Positions 49,522 to 60,228 are shown, numbered from the stretch's first letter. The stretch: 64,000 nucleotides of DNA from Cyclobacteriaceae bacterium (GCA_026129485.1 JAHCHY010000012.1:62001-126000), one strand, 5' to 3'. Numbers and translations are program-made. The notes: generated from the letters alone by a model not told the origin.

Positions 49522-52365
49522 ATGTCCAAACCACAAAAGAAGCACATCGACCTTTCCGGTCATGAGAATATTGAGATAATAGGTGCGCGTGAGCACAACC
49601 TGAAAAATGTAAGCCTCAGCTTCCCGCGCAACAGGCTGGTGGTGATAACCGGCATCAGCGGAAGCGGTAAATCATCGCTTGCCTTCGATACGATTTATGC
49701 CGAAGGCCAGCGCAGGTACATGGAAAGCTTTTCCGCGTATGCACGAAGCTTTATTGGCAACTTAGAGCGGCCCGATGTGGACAAGATCAACGGCCTGAGC
49801 CCGGTTATTTCCATCGAGCAGAAAACCACTTCGCGCAACCCGCGATCAACAGTAGGCACCGTTACCGAGATATACGATTTCATGCGCCTGCTGTATGCGC
49901 GTGCTGGTGAAGCATTCTCGTATTTATCGGGCGATAAAATGGTGCGCCAGTCCGAAGACCAGATACTCGATACCATCATCACCAGCTTTGCCGGCAAAAA
50001 GCTTACCGTGCTGGCACCGGTAGTAAAAGGCCGTAAAGGTCATTACCGCGAATTGTTTGTGCAGATACGCAAGCAAGGGTATATCAAAGTGCGTGTGGAT
50101 GGCGAGGTGCTGGACATTACGTCCAAGATGCAGGTAGATCGTTTTAAGATTCACGATATAGAAATTGTGGTTGACCGTATCGTGCCCAACGAAAAAGACC
50201 GCCATCGCATCGGGCAATCCATAACCGCAGCCATGAAGGAAGGCAAGGGTGTAATTATGGTGATGGAAGAAAACGCAAGGGTGCATCACTTCTCCAAATT
50301 TTTGATGGATCCTAAAACCGGTCTGTCGTACGATGAGCCGGCTCCCAACAATTTTTCATTCAACTCACCTTACGGTGCATGCCCAACCTGCACCGGCTTA
50401 GGTATTATAGAAGAGATCACAGAAGAGTCAATTATTCCCGATAAAAAGCTAAGTATTAGCCGGGGGGCAATTTTGCCTTTGGGCGAATACCGCGACATCT
50501 GGATATTCAAAAAAATAGAAGCGATACTCAAACGATACAAGCTCACACTCTCCACTCCCATAAAAGATATTCCGAAAGACGCATTGAAGGTTCTTTTGTA
50601 TGGCGATGATGAACCGGTAGCAGTAGCATCTGTAAAATATCCGGGCACGGAGTGGAATACCAAGTTTGAAGGCATCATCACATTTTTAAAGAAAATGATT
50701 GATGAAGGAACTGAAAATACCCGCAAGTGGATAGAAGATTTTACGACTACCAGAATTTGTCCCGAGTGTGAAGGAGCTCGGTTGAAAAAAGAATCGCTGC
50801 ATTTTAAAATCGACAATAAGAACATTGCCGAGCTGGCGATGCTTAACATTAACGATCTGCAGAAGTGGTTCAATGGTCTTGAGAAACGAATCAGCGAAAA
50901 GCAACGTGTAATTGCCACCGAAGTGTTAAAAGAAATTCGTAAGCGCATTGGCTTTTTGTTAGATGTGGGTTTGGATTACCTGCACCTTAACCGACCGTTG
51001 CGTACATTGAGCGGAGGTGAGGCTCAGCGCATCAGGCTGGCAACACAAATCGGCACTCAATTGGTAGGGGTGCTTTACATCCTCGATGAGCCCAGCATCG
51101 GCTTGCACGCACGCGATAATGCCAAGCTGATCAAAGCGCTTAAAGACCTGCGCGACTTGGGCAACTCGGTAATTGTAGTAGAGCACGATAAGGAAATGAT
51201 GCTCGAATCGGATTACATTATTGATATTGGCCCCGGTGCGGGCCGGCATGGCGGTACGGTAGTAGCCGAGGGCGATCCGCAAACTTTTATAAAGAACAAC
51301 AGTACCACGGCTAAATATCTAAATGGCAAATTGGCTATTGCGTATTTGAAAGAACGCAGAAAGGGAAGCGGTGAAAAAATCCGGTTGATTGGCGCTACCG
51401 GCAATAACCTCAAAGATGTTGACCTCGAGATCCCGTTAGGCACGCTCACTTGTATTACGGGTGTATCCGGCAGCGGTAAGTCCACATTGGTGCACGATAC
51501 GCTGTTCCCGATTTTAAATCAGCACTTTTTTAATTCACGAACCGAACCGTTGCCCTATAAAAAGATTGAAGGGCTTAAGCTGATTGATAAGGTAATAGAA
51601 GTAGATCAATCACCCATTGGTCGCACGCCACGATCTAACCCGGCAACCTATACAGGCGTGTTTACCGACATACGCGATTTGTTTGCACAGATGCCCGAAG
51701 CAAAAATCAGGGGGTATAAAACCGGGCGCTTTTCATTCAATGTAAAAGGCGGCCGATGCGAAACCTGCGAAGGTGCCGGCTTGCGCCTGATCGAGATGGA
51801 ATTTCTGCCCGATGTGCACGTGCCTTGTGAAACCTGCAAGGGCAAACGTTACAACCGCGAAACGCTTGAAGTTCGGTTCAAGGGCAAATCGATCAGCGAT
51901 GTGCTGGACATGACGGTGGAAGAAGCTGTAACCTTCTTTGAAAACCAGCCTAAAATTCTGCGTAAGATTCAGACCTTAAGTGAAGTGGGGCTTGGTTATA
52001 TTTCATTAGGCCAGCATGCCACTACGCTTTCGGGTGGTGAGGCGCAGCGTGTAAAGCTGGCAACTGAGCTTTCCAAACGCGATACCGGGAAAACACTTTA
52101 CATTTTAGATGAGCCCACTACCGGTTTGCACTTCCAGGATATAAGCCATTTGCTGGATGTATTGCAGAAGCTGGTGAACAAAGGCAATACGGTGCTGGTG
52201 ATTGAGCATAACATGGATGTGATAAAGTCAGCCGATCATATTGTTGATCTTGGCCCCGAAGGCGGAGCCGGAGGTGGAAGAATAATTGCCAAAGGAACAC
52301 CCGAGCAGGTTTCAAAAAACCCGGCCAGCTTTACAGGTCGGTTTTTAAAGCCTGAGCTGGTGTAA
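49522..52365 (+). CDS. uvrA: Excinuclease ABC subunit A
   Basis: The 947-residue protein is a full UvrA, the damage-recognition ATPase of nucleotide excision repair that loads UvrB onto DNA. Two ABC modules are visible: Walker [10 protein letters not shown] at 44-52 and GVSGSGKST near 647, signature LSGGEAQR near 495 and again near 835, each followed by a Walker B ILDEP. Zinc ligands are CPTC (about 286) with a later CPEC, and CETC/CETC near 750. No SOS box was recognised upstream. The length is normal. Confidence 0.98.
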   Translation: MSKPQKKHIDLSGHENIEIIGAREHNLKNVSLSFPRNRLVVITGISGSGKSSLAFDTIYAEGQRRYMESFSAYARSFIGNLERPDVDKINGLSPVISIEQKTTSRNPRSTVGTVTEIYDFMRLLYARAGEAFSYLSGDKMVRQSEDQILDTIITSFAGKKLTVLAPVVKGRKGHYRELFVQIRKQGYIKVRVDGEVLDITSKMQVDRFKIHDIEIVVDRIVPNEKDRHRIGQSITAAMKEGKGVIMVMEENARVHHFSKFLMDPKTGLSYDEPAPNNFSFNSPYGACPTCTGLGIIEEITEESIIPDKKLSISRGAILPLGEYRDIWIFKKIEAILKRYKLTLSTPIKDIPKDALKVLLYGDDEPVAVASVKYPGTEWNTKFEGIITFLKKMIDEGTENTRKWIEDFTTTRICPECEGARLKKESLHFKIDNKNIAELAMLNINDLQKWFNGLEKRISEKQRVIATEVLKEIRKRIGFLLDVGLDYLHLNRPLRTLSGGEAQRIRLATQIGTQLVGVLYILDEPSIGLHARDNAKLIKALKDLRDLGNSVIVVEHDKEMMLESDYIIDIGPGAGRHGGTVVAEGDPQTFIKNNSTTAKYLNGKLAIAYLKERRKGSGEKIRLIGATGNNLKDVDLEIPLGTLTCITGVSGSGKSTLVHDTLFPILNQHFFNSRTEPLPYKKIEGLKLIDKVIEVDQSPIGRTPRSNPATYTGVFTDIRDLFAQMPEAKIRGYKTGRFSFNVKGGRCETCEGAGLRLIEMEFLPDVHVPCETCKGKRYNRETLEVRFKGKSISDVLDMTVEEAVTFFENQPKILRKIQTLSEVGLGYISLGQHATTLSGGEAQRVKLATELSKRDTGKTLYILDEPTTGLHFQDISHLLDVLQKLVNKGNTVLVIEHNMDVIKSADHIVDLGPEGGAGGGRIIAKGTPEQVSKNPASFTGRFLKPELV

Positions 52366-52382
52366 TTTCCCGTTGGTGTAAC

Positions 52383-52417
52383 TTTGATCAGCGCATTTTT
52401 TTCATTCGCTACCTTTG
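52383..52417 (+). promoter_or_regulatory. Promoter of the two-component operon
   Basis: TACCTTTG (52410-52417) is an exact -7 box, and TTTG at 52383-52386 could be the -33 box with a longish 23-base spacer. The ATG follows 7 bases after the -7 box, so the message would be leaderless or nearly so. Confidence 0.5.
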
Positions 52418-52424
52418 CCTCCGA

Positions 52425-53480
52425 ATGTTTACCAAATCGCGGCTATATTGGATTTTGCAGATTGGCGGCTGGACACTTTATGCCGTAGTGCAGATTGTGG
52501 TAGCCATATCTTCCAGCCAGGCCATCAGCCCGAAGCGTATTATTTTTCTCGCTTACGAGTCATTCTTTTGCTTCCTGCTTACCCATGGTTTTCGCACGTA
52601 TATGAACCACAACCGGTGGCTAAGCTTAAGTATGCCCAGGCTTTTGCCACGCGTACTATCGGCCATTATTATCATGGCTGTGGCCATGTATTTTTTGCGT
52701 GTCCCGTTATCTGTTCCGCTCGGTTTGTTCAGTAAAGATGTAGTGTTCGACCTGAATAACATCTTCGGGTTGTCGCTGGTTTATTCATTTTTCTTTTTCA
52801 CCTGGTCTATCGTGTACTTCACGTACAATTATTTTGAACGCTACAACAAATCCCTTAAGCTGGAGGCTTCGGTAAAGGAGATCGAACTCAATAATCTGAA
52901 ATCACAGCTTAACCCGCACTTTATTTTCAATGCGCTTAACAGCATACGGGCATTGGTAGATGAAAATCCCGACAAGGCCAAAATGGCCATCAACCAGCTA
53001 TCGAACATACTGCGCAACACATTAGTTACCGAAAAAAAAGGGCTTACCAAATTTGGCGATGAGCTGAAAGTAGTGCGCGATTACCTTGGGCTGGAAAGCA
53101 TCCGGTTTGAGGAGCGGCTGAAAACGGATTTTGATATCGACCCGGCATCTAAAAACTTTTTGGTGCCGCCTTTAATGGTGCAAACCCTGGTTGAAAACGG
53201 GGTAAAGCACGGCATTTCCAAGCTTACCGAAGGCGGCATAATTCAGTTAAAAACAAAAGTAGAACGCGGAAAGCTTACTATCCGCATTCGTAACAGCGGC
53301 CAGTACCATGCCACCAACGGTCATAAACGCAGGGGCGGATTGGGCCTGGTAAACACCTCGCAGCGGCTAAAGCTTTTGTATGGCGAAGGCGCTTACTTCG
53401 CAATTAGTAATGAAAGAGATAATTTTGTACTCACAGAAATAATAATTCCACCCATACTACATGAGAGCGTTGATAATTGA
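52425..53480 (+). CDS. LytS/YehU-type sensor histidine kinase
   Basis: The 351-residue membrane protein has four hydrophobic segments in the first 135 residues and no large extracellular domain. The cytoplasmic part is a His_kinase-type domain: LKSQLNPHFIFNALNSIRAL with phospho-accepting His165, VPPLMVQTLVENGVKHGISK as the N box and GGLGLVNTSQRLKLLYG as the G box. It phosphorylates a LytTR response regulator, encoded by the next gene, which it overlaps by 20 bases. The signal sensed is unknown. Confidence 0.94.
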   Translation: MFTKSRLYWILQIGGWTLYAVVQIVVAISSSQAISPKRIIFLAYESFFCFLLTHGFRTYMNHNRWLSLSMPRLLPRVLSAIIIMAVAMYFLRVPLSVPLGLFSKDVVFDLNNIFGLSLVYSFFFFTWSIVYFTYNYFERYNKSLKLEASVKEIELNNLKSQLNPHFIFNALNSIRALVDENPDKAKMAINQLSNILRNTLVTEKKGLTKFGDELKVVRDYLGLESIRFEERLKTDFDIDPASKNFLVPPLMVQTLVENGVKHGISKLTEGGIIQLKTKVERGKLTIRIRNSGQYHATNGHKRRGGLGLVNTSQRLKLLYGEGAYFAISNERDNFVLTEIIIPPILHESVDN

Positions 53481-54177
53481 TGACGAGCGCCTGGCGCGCA
53501 AAGAGCTGACTAAATTGTTGGAAGAGCATCCTTCTATTGAAATAGCAGGCGAGGCTATGAATGCCGATGAGGCCGAGCAGATGATTAATGAGCTAAACCC
53601 GGATTTGCTTTTCCTGGATATCCAGATGCCGGGACGCACGGGCTTTCAGTTGCTGGAATCGCTGGAATCGGTACCGTTGGTCGTGTTTACCACCGCCTAC
53701 GATGAGTTTGCGCTGAAAGCGTTTGAAGTAAATGCGCTGGATTATTTGTTAAAACCTATTCAGGCCGAACGCCTGAGCGAAGCGATCCATAAAATAATGG
53801 AGAAGGAACGCGCCAAGATTGGCCGCGGGGCAGGTAAGAAATTAGGCCTGGAAGACCAGGTGTTTGTAAAAGATGGTGAGCGTTGCTGGTTCGTAAGCCT
53901 GGCCAATATCCGCTATTTCGAATCGGACGGTAATTATATTAAAGTGTACTTTGATGCCAACCGCCCGATGATTCATAAATCATTAAATGCGCTTGACGAC
54001 CGTTTGGACGAGCGTGCATTTTTCCGGGCCAGCCGTAAGCACATTATCAACCTGAGCTGGGTAGAAGGTATTGAGCCGTGGTTTAATGGTGGCCTGATGG
54101 TGAAATTAAGGGGCGGGGATAAAGTGGAAGTAAGCCGCAGGCAGGCAGCCAAGTTTAAGGATATGATGAGCTTGTAA
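53461..54177 (+). CDS. LytTR-type response regulator
   Basis: The 238-residue protein has a receiver domain (MRALIIDDERLARKELTKLL; phospho-acceptor Asp53 in LLFLDIQMPG; Lys in YLLKPIQ) and a C-terminal LytTR DNA-binding domain (VFVKDGERCWFVSLANIRYF, then ESDGNYIKVYF and RKHIINLSW). LytTR proteins bind direct repeats upstream of target promoters. Translation overlaps the kinase gene by 20 bases, and the 3' end overlaps the convergent gene by 23. Confidence 0.96.
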   Translation: MRALIIDDERLARKELTKLLEEHPSIEIAGEAMNADEAEQMINELNPDLLFLDIQMPGRTGFQLLESLESVPLVVFTTAYDEFALKAFEVNALDYLLKPIQAERLSEAIHKIMEKERAKIGRGAGKKLGLEDQVFVKDGERCWFVSLANIRYFESDGNYIKVYFDANRPMIHKSLNALDDRLDERAFFRASRKHIINLSWVEGIEPWFNGGLMVKLRGGDKVEVSRRQAAKFKDMMSL

Positions 54178-56680
54178 CTTCATCATTGCCGGATTGGTTT
54201 CTTTGTGTGAATGTTCCCTTGCTTCTGTCGGAGATAAGGAAGTACGGAACCCAGATGGAGGCGGCTATCAGCGATCGAATAATAGAAGTTATTGTTTCGG
54301 TGTCCATCCCATTGGAGTATTCGCTGCCAATAAGACCGTCCAACAGGAGAAAGAGGAAATTAACGCTGTAGAATAATGCGGCCAGCAAGGGCACGCTGCT
54401 TCTGCGTTTAAAGAAAAGAATTACCAGTACTACCGAATAGAACAGCAAAAGCAGGTTTATAATCATTTCCAGCAGAATAAAGGAGCCGAGCTTGATATCG
54501 TACGAAGCAAAAGAAGGATCGGTTAAGATTCGCCAGTTTGAATAATTGAAGTATTCAATATCGATAAAATCATAGATCATCCTGAGTGGTGTTAAGCAAA
54601 ACCCGATAGCCGGGAGAACCAACCATCCGCCAATGGAATTGTAATGAGTGGGCGCTTTAGGTTCAGGATCATACTCATACATCACTTTCAACGCAAAAAA
54701 GCCCGGGATGAACAGCATCAGCACAATTAGAAGAAAGGGAGTATTAAAAGTTGCGTTGGTTTTGGTTTCATCTTTATAGGTTATGGTAAATGTCATATCG
54801 TTTGTAGCCTCATTAACCTTTTTAATATGATCCTTTACTTCGTCCTTTTCAAGGTGCCTCTTCCTGGTTTTGTAATTAAAATTCAGGTGCACCTCGTTGC
54901 CATTTTGTAAACTGCTGTTAGAATTATAAGTAAAGCCTGCCGACTCAATGGTTTTTTCAGAGGCTGTAACAGACCAGTCTTCGGGCATATTCAGCTTTAT
55001 AAAATATGAAATATGCAGGGGATGATTCAGGGCATAAGGCATACGCCTGATTTTTGTGCTGGGCGTGGTTAAATAACTGGCCAGGTTGCGTGGATACACC
55101 GTTACGCTTTGCATTTGATTAGCGGCATCAAAAGTCCAGAATGAATTTATCTCGTATTGCTCAACAGTGGTGAAGCGATTGGATTTTTCATCATCCGTGA
55201 ATTCTATCGGTGCTGCAAGCTCAATGTCCGGGTAGTCGGTTGCATAGAAGTTCAGGTATCGTTCATCTATTTCAGCCAGGCTGTTGGATTTAAAATATTC
55301 ACGCATGTAGTCGGCATCGTTCCCTTCATAGATTGAAGTAACCTGTAAGGTGGCTGCACCGCCAACAGATTGAACATCAAAAATCTCTTTAACATCTACC
55401 AATCCTGTTTTTGCTATTTGTGGAATGTATTCCAAACCAGAAGTATTTGGGTCTATAACCAATCCGAATTCATAGTTAGGCAGGAACAGCTTTTTAAGTG
55501 GCCCGCGTTGAAAACTGATGGTGGGATCCACCCAATAGGTTGAGTCGTGCAGGTGAAACTGCACAATGCAATGATCAAACATGCGTGGCGATGGCAATAC
55601 ACTGTCAAGGACGGGGCCGTAGCTCGTGTTAATTAATACCGGTTTGCTGTCTATTCCGAGCTCGCGTAATATTATGGCCAGCAGCAGCGACTTATCTTTA
55701 CAGTCCCCGAATCGCTGGTTGATGATTTTATCAGGGGAATGGGGCTTAAATCCATGAATTCCATCGGCAAAAGAAAGGTAGCGAACTTCATCCTGAATAA
55801 ACTGAATGGCTCTGCTGATTTGTTGTTCTAAGGGTTGATCGGATATCAAACCGGGAACCCGGTCAGAAAGTTTTTTTGCAGGCTTTAGATCAAAAAGAGC
55901 ATGAGCCCATTGAGCAACTTCCTTCCAGGTGCTGAATTCTGATAGCTGAACATAATTATATGGATTATACCAGGACGGGGTGCTTTCTTCCATGGTGAGC
56001 GCAGGCACTTCCTGTTGCGTCCATTCGTACTCGGTAACCTGACCTTGCCTGGTAACCAATGCTTCCGGGGCCTGGTTGAATTTTTTCAGGTAAACAGAGT
56101 TGCCGGAAGGCACAACTAACCTGTAAAACATCTTCTTTACAGGTACGCCATAGTTGAAATAAAAGGTTCTGAACAGCTTGTTCTGGAATACGGGATTAGA
56201 GCCCTTTATGGTATAGGAATATTCAAGGATGTCGCCTACATGCAGGTTTTGCAGATTACAAACGGCTGTAAGATCACCGTCATAAACAGCCCGTTCAAGA
56301 TTTTGCTCCCGTCTCAGAATCTCTATTTCATTAAGCCTGAGTTGTTCAAGCCGCTTTCCGTTCCTGATAATGGTAATGTTATGAAATGTTAATTCTTGAA
56401 AGGACGGATCAAATGAAATTGAGACCGGGGTAATATTCCCAAGACCTTTTTCGGATAAAACCAGTTGCGCATAACGTGAATATGTTTCTTGTGTGATTTG
56501 GTTAATCTGCTCATCCACGAGCAGATTATAATATCCACCGGAGGCCATGCTTGTATCTCTGACAGTAGCAGGGTATTCAATGCTTTTAACCCAGGTTGGC
56601 GCAGTATTGATCTTAACGTTTTTGGTTTGACCGAAAGCGCTAACGGATAGGAGCAGGATGGCTATCAGGGAATACTTCAT
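54155..56680 (-). CDS. DUF3857-transglutaminase-DUF2569 fusion protein
   Basis: The 841-residue protein has a signal peptide (MKYSLIAILLLSVSAFGQ), a DUF3857 domain (about 50-220), a transglutaminase-like domain with Cys in RFGDCKDKSLLL (about 328), His in FDHCIVQF (about 369) and Asp in WVDPT (about 380), then a beta domain. A membrane segment near 645 leads into YNSIGGWLVLPAIGFCLTPL and three further membrane helices, a DUF2569-like module. DUF3857-transglutaminase proteins are common in Bacteroidota; the fused DUF2569 tail is the unusual part. It lies in an operon with the small gene at 56688 (7 bases) and hemW. Confidence 0.88.
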   Translation of the reverse strand: MKYSLIAILLLSVSAFGQTKNVKINTAPTWVKSIEYPATVRDTSMASGGYYNLLVDEQINQITQETYSRYAQLVLSEKGLGNITPVSISFDPSFQELTFHNITIIRNGKRLEQLRLNEIEILRREQNLERAVYDGDLTAVCNLQNLHVGDILEYSYTIKGSNPVFQNKLFRTFYFNYGVPVKKMFYRLVVPSGNSVYLKKFNQAPEALVTRQGQVTEYEWTQQEVPALTMEESTPSWYNPYNYVQLSEFSTWKEVAQWAHALFDLKPAKKLSDRVPGLISDQPLEQQISRAIQFIQDEVRYLSFADGIHGFKPHSPDKIINQRFGDCKDKSLLLAIILRELGIDSKPVLINTSYGPVLDSVLPSPRMFDHCIVQFHLHDSTYWVDPTISFQRGPLKKLFLPNYEFGLVIDPNTSGLEYIPQIAKTGLVDVKEIFDVQSVGGAATLQVTSIYEGNDADYMREYFKSNSLAEIDERYLNFYATDYPDIELAAPIEFTDDEKSNRFTTVEQYEINSFWTFDAANQMQSVTVYPRNLASYLTTPSTKIRRMPYALNHPLHISYFIKLNMPEDWSVTASEKTIESAGFTYNSNSSLQNGNEVHLNFNYKTRKRHLEKDEVKDHIKKVNEATNDMTFTITYKDETKTNATFNTPFLLIVLMLFIPGFFALKVMYEYDPEPKAPTHYNSIGGWLVLPAIGFCLTPLRMIYDFIDIEYFNYSNWRILTDPSFASYDIKLGSFILLEMIINLLLLFYSVVLVILFFKRRSSVPLLAALFYSVNFLFLLLDGLIGSEYSNGMDTETITSIIRSLIAASIWVPYFLISDRSKGTFTQRNQSGNDEVTSSSYP

Positions 56681-56687
56681 TTGCAGG

Positions 56688-57053
56688 TTACTTCAATACC
56701 AACTCAATTAATTCCCGCTCCACATTCCAGTCGCGGGCGAGCTTGAGCATGGCGGTGGCTTCCATTTCGGTAACGTAGCCCTTCAGGTTGTTGGATTGCC
56801 ACACCATATTAATCAGGTCAATTCTTTTGTCCTTGGGGTAATCGCCAATAATATTATTGAGGTAAGCCCGTGCCCGGTCAAATGCAGTCAGGTAATCTTC
56901 GGCTACAAAATCAAGCGCCCAGGATAATTCTTCTTTGCCATCCATTTGCGCGGCCACAGTTTCAAGGTCGTTCTTTTCAAGTTCATCCAAACCGTGGTAA
57001 TGGAAAATCACAGCCTTCAGCAGCAGGTAAACTTTCTTTTCTTCGCTGGTCAT
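56688..57053 (-). CDS. Small all-helical protein, possibly TerB-like
   Basis: The protein has 121 residues from the ATG at 57051-57053 (MTSEEKKVYLLLKAVIFHYH); a longer frame overlapping hemW is rejected. It appears entirely helical, with LSWALDFVAEDYLTAFDRAR, acidic DYPKDKRIDLINMVW and GYVTEMEATAMLKLARDWNV. The last segments resemble TerB-type helices but lack a clear full signature. It lies between hemW (32 bases) and the transglutaminase fusion gene. Confidence 0.72.
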   Translation of the reverse strand: MTSEEKKVYLLLKAVIFHYHGLDELEKNDLETVAAQMDGKEELSWALDFVAEDYLTAFDRARAYLNNIIGDYPKDKRIDLINMVWQSNNLKGYVTEMEATAMLKLARDWNVERELIELVLK

Positions 57054-57085
57054 GTGGTAATTTAGAAATGCGAATATCAGAAATT

Positions 57086-58225
57086 TCAACCTGATTTTTC
57101 GGGCGCAAAGAAATCTACGGCAAGCTGATCGGCCACCAGTTTGCCCGCGCGGGTAAGTGTAATCATGTTGTTATGGATATGGATGAGCCGCTGGTGCAGC
57201 ATCCGTTCCAGCGCTGTTGCATTGCCGGAAGCAAGGTCGTAGTTATAATCGTGTTTCAGAATGGTAAGGTCGCATCCCCGGCTTGTGCGCAGCGAAGTAA
57301 AGATGTACTCGTTAATTTTGTTTTCGCGGGTTAACACCTCCTGTTCGTAAGGAATTTTTCCCTCCTGAAGAGCCCGGATGTACTTGTAATTATGGTTCAC
57401 ATTAAACTGCCGCGTTGCCCCGTTGTACGAATGCGCGCTTGGGCCAATACCCAGGTATTTTTTTCGTTGCCAGTAGCTGCTGTTGTGCTGCGATTCAAAA
57501 CCGGGCTTTGCATAATTCGAAATCTCGTATTGCATAAACCCGCTGCCGGTAAGGGTGTCCATTACAATTTCAAACTGGCGGGCAGCTTCCGGCTCATCAG
57601 CCAGCTTTAGCTTGCCTTGCTTGGCCCATTTTCCAAATACGGTTTTCTCTTCAATAGTTAAGGAATAAACTGAAATGTGTGTCGGGTTCAGAAGCAGGGC
57701 GGTTGCGAGGTCATTTTTCAGAACCGCCTCGTGCTGCCCGGGCAATCCAAACATAATGTCTAAGCTCAGGTTATGGATGCCGGCTTCCCGTGCGGATTGA
57801 ATGCACCGGGTAGCTTCCTGCGCTGAATGCGCCCGGTTGAGAAACCGGAGAATAGCAGGATCAAAAGACTGGACCCCTATGCTTAACCGGTTAATGCCGG
57901 ACTTAACCAATGACAGCAGCTTTTCCCGGCTGAGATCATCCGGGTTGGCTTCAAGCGTTACCTCGGGATGGGTTGTAACAGAGTAGTGTTTATAAATAGC
58001 ATTCAGGATTAAATCCAATTCAGGAGCACTCAATAACGAGGGGGTGCCACCCCCAAAGTACAGGGTTTCAAGGGTTTCGTTATCTAAGTACTGCGCCTGC
58101 AGTTCCAGTTCGCGGATCATGGCATTTACCAATTCATGCTTTGCCGAAGTATTTACCGAAAAGTGGAAGTCGCAGTAATAACAGGCCTGCTTACAAAATG
58201 GTATATGAAGGTAGAGTCCGGCCAT
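57086..58225 (-). CDS. hemW: HemW-type radical SAM haem chaperone
   Basis: The protein has 379 residues from the ATG at 58225 (MAGLYLHIPFCKQACYYCDF); a TTG nine bases upstream is the alternative. Cys11, Cys15 and Cys18 form the CxxxCxxC iron-sulfur site, followed by Asp-Phe rather than the extra Cys of oxygen-independent coproporphyrinogen dehydrogenase HemN. The motifs LYFGGGTPSLL, LEANPDDL, RLSIGVQSF and LDIMFGLPGQ follow, then the C-terminal HemW-type domain. HemW binds haem and delivers it to cytochromes in other bacteria. Confidence 0.93.
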   Translation of the reverse strand: MAGLYLHIPFCKQACYYCDFHFSVNTSAKHELVNAMIRELELQAQYLDNETLETLYFGGGTPSLLSAPELDLILNAIYKHYSVTTHPEVTLEANPDDLSREKLLSLVKSGINRLSIGVQSFDPAILRFLNRAHSAQEATRCIQSAREAGIHNLSLDIMFGLPGQHEAVLKNDLATALLLNPTHISVYSLTIEEKTVFGKWAKQGKLKLADEPEAARQFEIVMDTLTGSGFMQYEISNYAKPGFESQHNSSYWQRKKYLGIGPSAHSYNGATRQFNVNHNYKYIRALQEGKIPYEQEVLTRENKINEYIFTSLRTSRGCDLTILKHDYNYDLASGNATALERMLHQRLIHIHNNMITLTRAGKLVADQLAVDFFAPEKSG

Positions 58226-58297
58226 CCGGCTCAAAGATAAGTCAAGGATTTTCCGGATTTCGTGTTAAGCTGCTTTCCTGATATTTTTGTCGCCTGC

Positions 58298-59368
58298 ATG
58301 AGATTGCTTTTTGTTTTTATTCTGCTGATCCCAGCCGTACACCTGCATGCACAGCCCCGCGAAGTAAATCTGCGTGGGCAGTGGCGTGTATACCAGCATG
58401 GACAATACGTTGCGTTTGAAAACCAGCAAACCCAATCCGTACACCTTGAGCTGAATGCCGGCACACATGGCGGAGTCTTGTATATTGTAGACAGAAATGA
58501 GTTTTCGGTTTTTGCAGATGGCCAGTTGAGGTGGCGTACAGCTGATACACTAAAGATTAATGCAGACAGCTTGCTTAAGGTTAATGGGGGTGCAGTACAA
58601 TTAAGCATTTACCAGCAGCCGCGCGTGTTCTCGCTTCAAACCTGGCTGGTACTTCCGGGGCAGGTGCAGGCCGATGTAAATGCCCCCAGGCCGTCCGCAT
58701 ACTTCAGTAACTTTGTTATACTCGCGGTGCTCCTGTTGTTATTATTTTTTGCGGCATTGTTTCGGACTAACCCACAGCTTACATTCGATTACCTGGATGT
58801 GATCAAATTGTTTTCTTTACAGGAACGAGATGAAGCTACGGTTACAGGAAGAATTGGTGCAAGCCTTAATATCCTGTTTTTCGTATTTGTAAGCTTTTTG
58901 TTTGCATTGCTGCTGCTCTCACTTTTTCATTATTCGGGCAGCCGGTTTTCACTCAGCACCTATTTTCAGACAAACTCTACGCTGGTCGTGTTCGGCTATT
59001 GGTTATTATTATCAATAGGTGTATTTGCAATGCTCGTATTAAAGCTGTTTTTGATTTTTATTTTCTCTCAATTATTTGGCTTGCGCGATACGGTACGTTT
59101 CCAGTTCTTTCATTTTGTCCGGTTATTATTTATTACGAACATGGCTGTAGGCCTGATACTTGTTATATTTTATGTTTTCCAGGTAAGTAATGCAGCAGCA
59201 TTTGCTTATCTGTTGCTTGTTGCAAGTATTGTTGTATTGCTGAGTGTCGGAATTCTGTTTATTAAATTATTGGGTCGTACAGGCCTCCCTGTTTTTCATT
59301 TATTTTCGTACCTTTGCACATCTGAAATTATTCCGTTGATAATTTTAGGTAAAGTGTTATTGTTTTAA
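58298..59368 (+). CDS. DUF4271 membrane protein
   Basis: The protein has 356 residues from the ATG at 58298 (MRLLFVFILLIPAVHLHAQP, a signal peptide); a longer start at 58262 would run back toward hemW. A beta-rich extracytoplasmic part of about 120 residues is followed by six or seven membrane helices (FVILAVLLLLLFFAALF onward), matching DUF4271. The family is nearly confined to Bacteroidota and is often found beside HemD-like and T9SS genes, as here. No biochemical role is known to me. It is 23 bases from the next gene. Confidence 0.85.
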   Translation: MRLLFVFILLIPAVHLHAQPREVNLRGQWRVYQHGQYVAFENQQTQSVHLELNAGTHGGVLYIVDRNEFSVFADGQLRWRTADTLKINADSLLKVNGGAVQLSIYQQPRVFSLQTWLVLPGQVQADVNAPRPSAYFSNFVILAVLLLLLFFAALFRTNPQLTFDYLDVIKLFSLQERDEATVTGRIGASLNILFFVFVSFLFALLLLSLFHYSGSRFSLSTYFQTNSTLVVFGYWLLLSIGVFAMLVLKLFLIFIFSQLFGLRDTVRFQFFHFVRLLFITNMAVGLILVIFYVFQVSNAAAFAYLLLVASIVVLLSVGILFIKLLGRTGLPVFHLFSYLCTSEIIPLIILGKVLLF

Positions 59369-59391
59369 GCCGAACCCCGACACGTGTTGAT

Positions 59392-60168
59392 ATGACAGAA
59401 ACTGCTACGGACAGAATGCGAAAAGTAAAAAGCATTTTAGTCACACAGGAGGCTCCCACCGATGCAAACTCACCCTACCTCAAACTTGCAGAGAAATACA
59501 GCCTGAAAATTGACTTTCGCCCGTTCATACAGGTTGAACCGGTTCCGATAAAGGATTTTCGCAAACAGAAGGTTGATATTCTTCAACATACGGCTATCAT
59601 CTTAACAAGTCGTCATGCGGTAGATCATTTCTTTTCCATTTGCCGCGAGTTGAAAATTGATATGCCCCCGGATATGAAATACTTCTGCATCTCCGATCAG
59701 ACATCCAACTATCTTCAGAAATACATTGTGATCCGTAAGCGTAAGATATTTTCAGGATTAAAGGACACGAAAGACCTGCTGGAGATCATCAAGAAACATA
59801 AAAACGAGAAGTTTCTTTTCCCGTGCTCCGATATCCGCAAGAGCGACATCCCCGACTTCCTTACCGATAACGGCTTTAACTTTACCGAAGCTATTATGTA
59901 CCATACGGTTGCGGCCAACCTCAACGACCTGAAGAATGTGTATTATGATGTGCTGGCCTTTTTCAGCCCATCGGGTATCAGCTCGTTGTTTGTCAACTTC
60001 CCTGATTTTAAGCAGAACAATACCCGCATTGCAGCCTTTGGTCCTGCAACGGCCAAAGCTGTTCGCGATGCCAACCTGGTTCTGGACATTGAAGCGCCAT
60101 TGCCCAATGCACCATCCATGACGGGGGCCCTCGAGCTCTATATAAAATCTGCCAACGGTATCAAATAA
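59392..60168 (+). CDS. HemD-like uroporphyrinogen-III synthase family protein
   Basis: The 258-residue protein has the two-lobed layout of HemD: VKSILVTQEAPTDANSPYLK, an AIILTSRHAVDHFF helix, a central hinge, FLFPCSDIRKSDIPDFLTDN, then DVLAFFSPSGISSLFVNFPD and IAAFGPATAKAVRDANLVLD. Uroporphyrinogen-III synthase closes the tetrapyrrole ring with inversion of ring D. HEMD family members are poorly conserved, so orthology with HemD is not certain. Bacteroidota often have this gene between DUF4271 and T9SS genes, as here. Confidence 0.82.
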   Translation: MTETATDRMRKVKSILVTQEAPTDANSPYLKLAEKYSLKIDFRPFIQVEPVPIKDFRKQKVDILQHTAIILTSRHAVDHFFSICRELKIDMPPDMKYFCISDQTSNYLQKYIVIRKRKIFSGLKDTKDLLEIIKKHKNEKFLFPCSDIRKSDIPDFLTDNGFNFTEAIMYHTVAANLNDLKNVYYDVLAFFSPSGISSLFVNFPDFKQNNTRIAAFGPATAKAVRDANLVLDIEAPLPNAPSMTGALELYIKSANGIK

Positions 60169-60228
60169 CTGGCTAATCCTTACGTTTTTACCCATACCCT
60201 GATTTTATTACACTTTAATTACATCGAT

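Noticed and set aside
52415-52735. 106-codon frame overlapping the histidine kinase start
   Set aside because: It is in another frame of the kinase gene, which has full family motifs.
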